Of a stretch of DNA of 33,161 bases, positions 31,046-33,161 are shown piece by piece (the stretch's first letter is position 1; each line of letters starts with the position of its first letter). A program made the position numbers and the translations under genes. The notes under the pieces were generated by a model. That model was not told the DNA's origin, did no database searches, and saw nothing but the letters and a program-made list of their open reading frames with translations. Origin of the DNA: Candidatus Poseidoniaceae archaeon (lineage in GTDB: Archaea; Thermoplasmatota; Poseidoniia; Poseidoniales; Poseidoniaceae); the NCBI GenBank assembly GCA_028821785.1, contig JAPKFC010000017.1:1-33161 (forward strand), in the 5' to 3' direction.

Positions 31046-32211
31046 TATTCAATATCGTCTGGAATTGGATTCCACGGCAATACATCACACCAATGTCCAA
31101 TTCTCCACGCTCTTCCTTGAGTCATTACCGAACCGACAAAGATAGGGCCTTGATGTCCTGTATCCAATAATTCCTTCAACGCTTCTAAGCCTCTTCCATC
31201 GAATTTTGCACTGGTACGAACACCGCTTGGTAATACACGGCCACTATCATCTAATGGCTCACATAGTTCGATTGCGGCTGCACCAGATTCCAAATCAATA
31301 TCATGTAACAAGATTACTGCGTCGGCGAAATCCGCCTTGTGAAGTGTACCGTTATCGCTACGCCATTTCCACCAATGTGGGCACCAAGCTTTCCAGTCAC
31401 AGAAACCACCACAAGATTCGTCGCCTATTTGCGGTGCCATCGGTAAAGGAGTTGGTTGTGTTTTCTGCCATGCAGCAAATGCCTGTTCCAATACATTCTC
31501 TCCTTTCGCTTCCCATTTCGCTGAAGTCTTAGTGTACCAACCCTCTGCTATCACTGGTGGTGCATTTGGATTATTTGCTAATAATATGTCTCGATACATC
31601 AGTAATTGGCGATTGACTTCACTCTTCAGTGTGCCTTCAGGCGCCCTTCCTGTTTTGAAATCTGCAACTACCCACCCACTGAGTTTACCTTCATCATCAA
31701 CATCGGCGAGTAGTAAATCCAATCTCCCCATCAGACGGCCATCGCTTGTTTTCAATTCACCTTCAACTGCGATAACCAATGATTGTATTTTCCTCCACAA
31801 TGCAGCGGTAACTTTCTCATGAGGTAAACCGCGTACACCGATGTGATCCAATAGCAAAATAATGCCACCTTTTTGTTGACGTAGGGCATCACTCCACTTA
31901 TCTTCCTTCCATTGAGGATGCCTTGGTGTAGCAAAGAATAATGCTTTTTCTTCTTCCCATCTTGCCCGAAGCAGTATCTCTCCTTCTCCCTTTAACCAGC
32001 CTGCATCAATATCGTTTTTTGCAGAGAGGTCCATGTTTAGAAGGTCTTCCAGAGATGCGTGAACTGCAGTTCCTATCGATGCTGCCATACCTGCTTTACG
32101 CGGCAATCCTTGCCGACTCAACCAATACATACGCGGGCATGTTTCGTAACGATTCCATGCTGACGGAGAGAGTTGGTGCGGCCGTGCTGTCTTGTTTGCT
32201 TCGCCGCTCAT
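31030..32211 (-). CDS. PD-(D/E)XK nuclease, RecB/Cas4-like, with Fe-S cysteines
   Basis: A 393-aa nuclease of the RecB/AddB/Cas4 group. LSPSAWNRYETCPRMYWL (14-31) holds the first cluster Cys (C25), GTAVH has H51, GRLDLLLAD gives D165, VVADFKTG gives D184 and K186 (the D-x-K core), and QLLMYRD gives the conserved Q202. Three more Cys (C267, C271, C277 in CGGFCDWKAWCP) complete a likely 4Fe-4S cluster. About 100 residues follow (295-393) that could be an OB-like domain (GPIFVGSVMTQGRAWRIGHW). It probably acts on DNA ends. There is no CRISPR array or cas gene here, so Cas4 in the narrow sense is unlikely. Its 3' end overlaps the exonuclease gene. Confidence 0.9.
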   Translation of the reverse strand: MSGEANKTARPHQLSPSAWNRYETCPRMYWLSRQGLPRKAGMAASIGTAVHASLEDLLNMDLSAKNDIDAGWLKGEGEILLRARWEEEKALFFATPRHPQWKEDKWSDALRQQKGGIILLLDHIGVRGLPHEKVTAALWRKIQSLVIAVEGELKTSDGRLMGRLDLLLADVDDEGKLSGWVVADFKTGRAPEGTLKSEVNRQLLMYRDILLANNPNAPPVIAEGWYTKTSAKWEAKGENVLEQAFAAWQKTQPTPLPMAPQIGDESCGGFCDWKAWCPHWWKWRSDNGTLHKADFADAVILLHDIDLESGAAAIELCEPLDDSGRVLPSGVRTSAKFDGRGLEALKELLDTGHQGPIFVGSVMTQGRAWRIGHWCDVLPWNPIPDDIEYHREY

Positions 32212-32270
32212 GCCATGTCGTTTACCTCTCTAATGATGAAGGCTTTGTCGTGACCTTGCCCGCCAATGGT

Positions 32271-32281
32271 TTGATACATTA
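32271..32281 (+). promoter_or_regulatory. TATA-like box of PAC2 copy 2
   Basis: TTGATACATTA lies about 26 nt upstream of the ATG at 32301, at leaderless spacing. The match to a TATA box is moderate. Confidence 0.35.
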
Positions 32282-32300
32282 ACCATGATGTGGCAGATTC

Positions 32301-33104
32301 ATGGAAGGACCAATGCTTCGTTTGAATGCAGATGTAAAAACCGATAATGCCATGGTAATAACCTGTTTTCCAACTGTAGGAATGGTATCGAGTATTGTTG
32401 GTCACTATTTGATTGACCACTTAGACCTTGAATATGTGGGTGGTTTAGTAGACCCTAGGCTACCGTCTATTTCACTCATCCAAAAGGGTGTACCATTGCC
32501 TCCTATTCGCGCCTATGCGGGTGAGCCAACATGTACCCTTGAAGGTTGTACTCAAATCATTTTATTGATGAGTGAATTAGTAGTTCCTGAACAACTAGTG
32601 CATGAGATTGTTTGGAAGTTATTTGAATGGTCAAAAGAAGAGGAAATCAAGGCTGGAGTAGTAATTGATGCATTTGCTAAGACTGGAATGAAGGCAAATC
32701 TGAATGGTTCTGAACCTATGATCGATTATGACGATACCGAGGGTGTTGATTTAGTTGGTATCGGAGCAAATGAAGAAATGCGCGACAAACTGGTTGAAAT
32801 GGGAATACCTCTGCTTGAACAGGGTGTTATCAAAGGAATAAATGCTGCAATATTGGGTGAGGCTCATCGTCGCGGTCTTGGTTTAATGTCAATCATGGTC
32901 GAGGCTGACCCTCGATTCCCTGACGCTCGAGCTGCTGCTGTGTTGATTGAAACCCTAAATGCACTATTACCGGCTATTGAATTGGATCATGCTCCTCTGA
33001 TAAAAGAGGCTGAACAATTAGAACTTCAGTTGAAGGAAATGATAGAAGGTGCTGCTGCAATTAGCGAAGGACAGGGAACTCCTAATTCCATGTTGTATGG
33101 TTGA
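32301..33104 (+). CDS. PAC2 family protein (proteasome assembly chaperone-like), copy 2
   Basis: A 267-aa soluble protein with the PAC2 pattern: AMVITCFPTVGMVSSIVGHYLI at the start, LPSISLIQKGVPLPPIRAY, a central strand AGVVIDAFAKTG, GVIKGINAAILGEAHRRGLGL and RFPDARAAAVLIETLNALL near the end, then an acidic coiled-coil-like tail. It resembles copy 1 (18873-19685) in motif order, but its tail differs and copy 1's disordered end is missing. Met5 (32313) is an alternative start preceded by GAAGGA. It is divergent from the RecB/Cas4-like gene (89 nt gap). Family call firm; partner and function unknown. Confidence 0.85.
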   Translation: MEGPMLRLNADVKTDNAMVITCFPTVGMVSSIVGHYLIDHLDLEYVGGLVDPRLPSISLIQKGVPLPPIRAYAGEPTCTLEGCTQIILLMSELVVPEQLVHEIVWKLFEWSKEEEIKAGVVIDAFAKTGMKANLNGSEPMIDYDDTEGVDLVGIGANEEMRDKLVEMGIPLLEQGVIKGINAAILGEAHRRGLGLMSIMVEADPRFPDARAAAVLIETLNALLPAIELDHAPLIKEAEQLELQLKEMIEGAAAISEGQGTPNSMLYG

Positions 33105-33161
33105 TGGTTCCGGTCATTGACGGATTTCAAGACTGTGACACTTCATCTGTTTACGAGGGTA

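Noticed and set aside
31030-32211. Cas4 of a CRISPR system
   Set aside because: The motifs fit the wider RecB/Cas4 group, but no repeat array or other cas gene is in the window, and the extra C-terminal domain is not usual for Cas4.
33105-33161. Possible start of another gene at the right edge
   Set aside because: Only 57 bases remain; no clear start codon with a ribosome site or promoter can be supported.

Overview
The window looks like a chromosomal piece of a marine planktonic euryarchaeon, most likely Marine Group II (Candidatus Poseidoniales) or a close relative. The domain is clear: it carries an archaeal MCM helicase, the archaea-only amidotransferase subunit GatE, Trm1, type-2 peptidyl-tRNA hydrolases, PAC2-family proteins and a tRNA-Arg(GCG) without an encoded CCA. 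The narrower placement is inference from gene content (large secreted FG-GAP/Fn3 and PKD proteins, AT-leaning DNA, dense packing). Translation starts are mixed: some genes have Shine-Dalgarno boxes, others have a TATA-like box about 26 nt before the start codon, which suggests leaderless mRNAs.

Layout. 1-2200 (-): a long unrecognised zinc-ribbon protein cut by the window edge, downstream of threonine aldolase (2270-3313, -). 3404-4623 (+): a DUF805 membrane protein and a stand-alone class II glutamine amidotransferase. 4638-12170 (-): a probable six-gene operon, in transcription order mcm, gatE, a secreted beta-propeller/DUF4430 protein, an ECF-type S component, and two adjacent Pth2 paralogues. 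12171-12393: a regulatory gap with an origin-recognition-box-like element. 12394-14597 (+): an esterase-D-like hydrolase and purM. 14620-17388 (-): a 922-residue two-TM protein that looks like a CD36/scavenger receptor class B homologue. 17507-18871 (+): trm1. 18873-23948 (-): a PAC2 protein and a giant FG-GAP/Fn3 surface protein. 24186-25136 (+): a winged-helix-like protein and a pentapeptide-repeat protein. 25140-26206 (-): a membrane protein and a hotdog thioesterase. 26326-26399 (+): tRNA-Arg. 26421-30094 (-): five genes (unknown 309-aa protein, HAD phosphatase, winged-helix-like protein, small unknown, PKD lipoprotein). 30227-32211: a DEDDh exonuclease and a RecB/Cas4-like nuclease whose 3' ends overlap. 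32301-33104 (+): a second PAC2 protein. The last 57 bases hold nothing I can support.

Together the genes cover replication and repair (MCM, candidate ORB, two nucleases), translation (GatE, Pth2 x2, Trm1, tRNA-Arg), purine synthesis (PurM), and a surface and uptake layer (CD36-like, DUF4430 with ECF-S, FG-GAP/Fn3 and PKD proteins). The strongest leads are the full-length CD36-like protein with an enlarged apex region, the ORB-like element beside mcm, the paired Pth2 genes that have each lost a different half of a conserved motif, and the possible cobalamin-type uptake pair. No gap longer than about 225 bases lacks a gene. I saw no CRISPR array, transposase, integrase or clear pseudogene.
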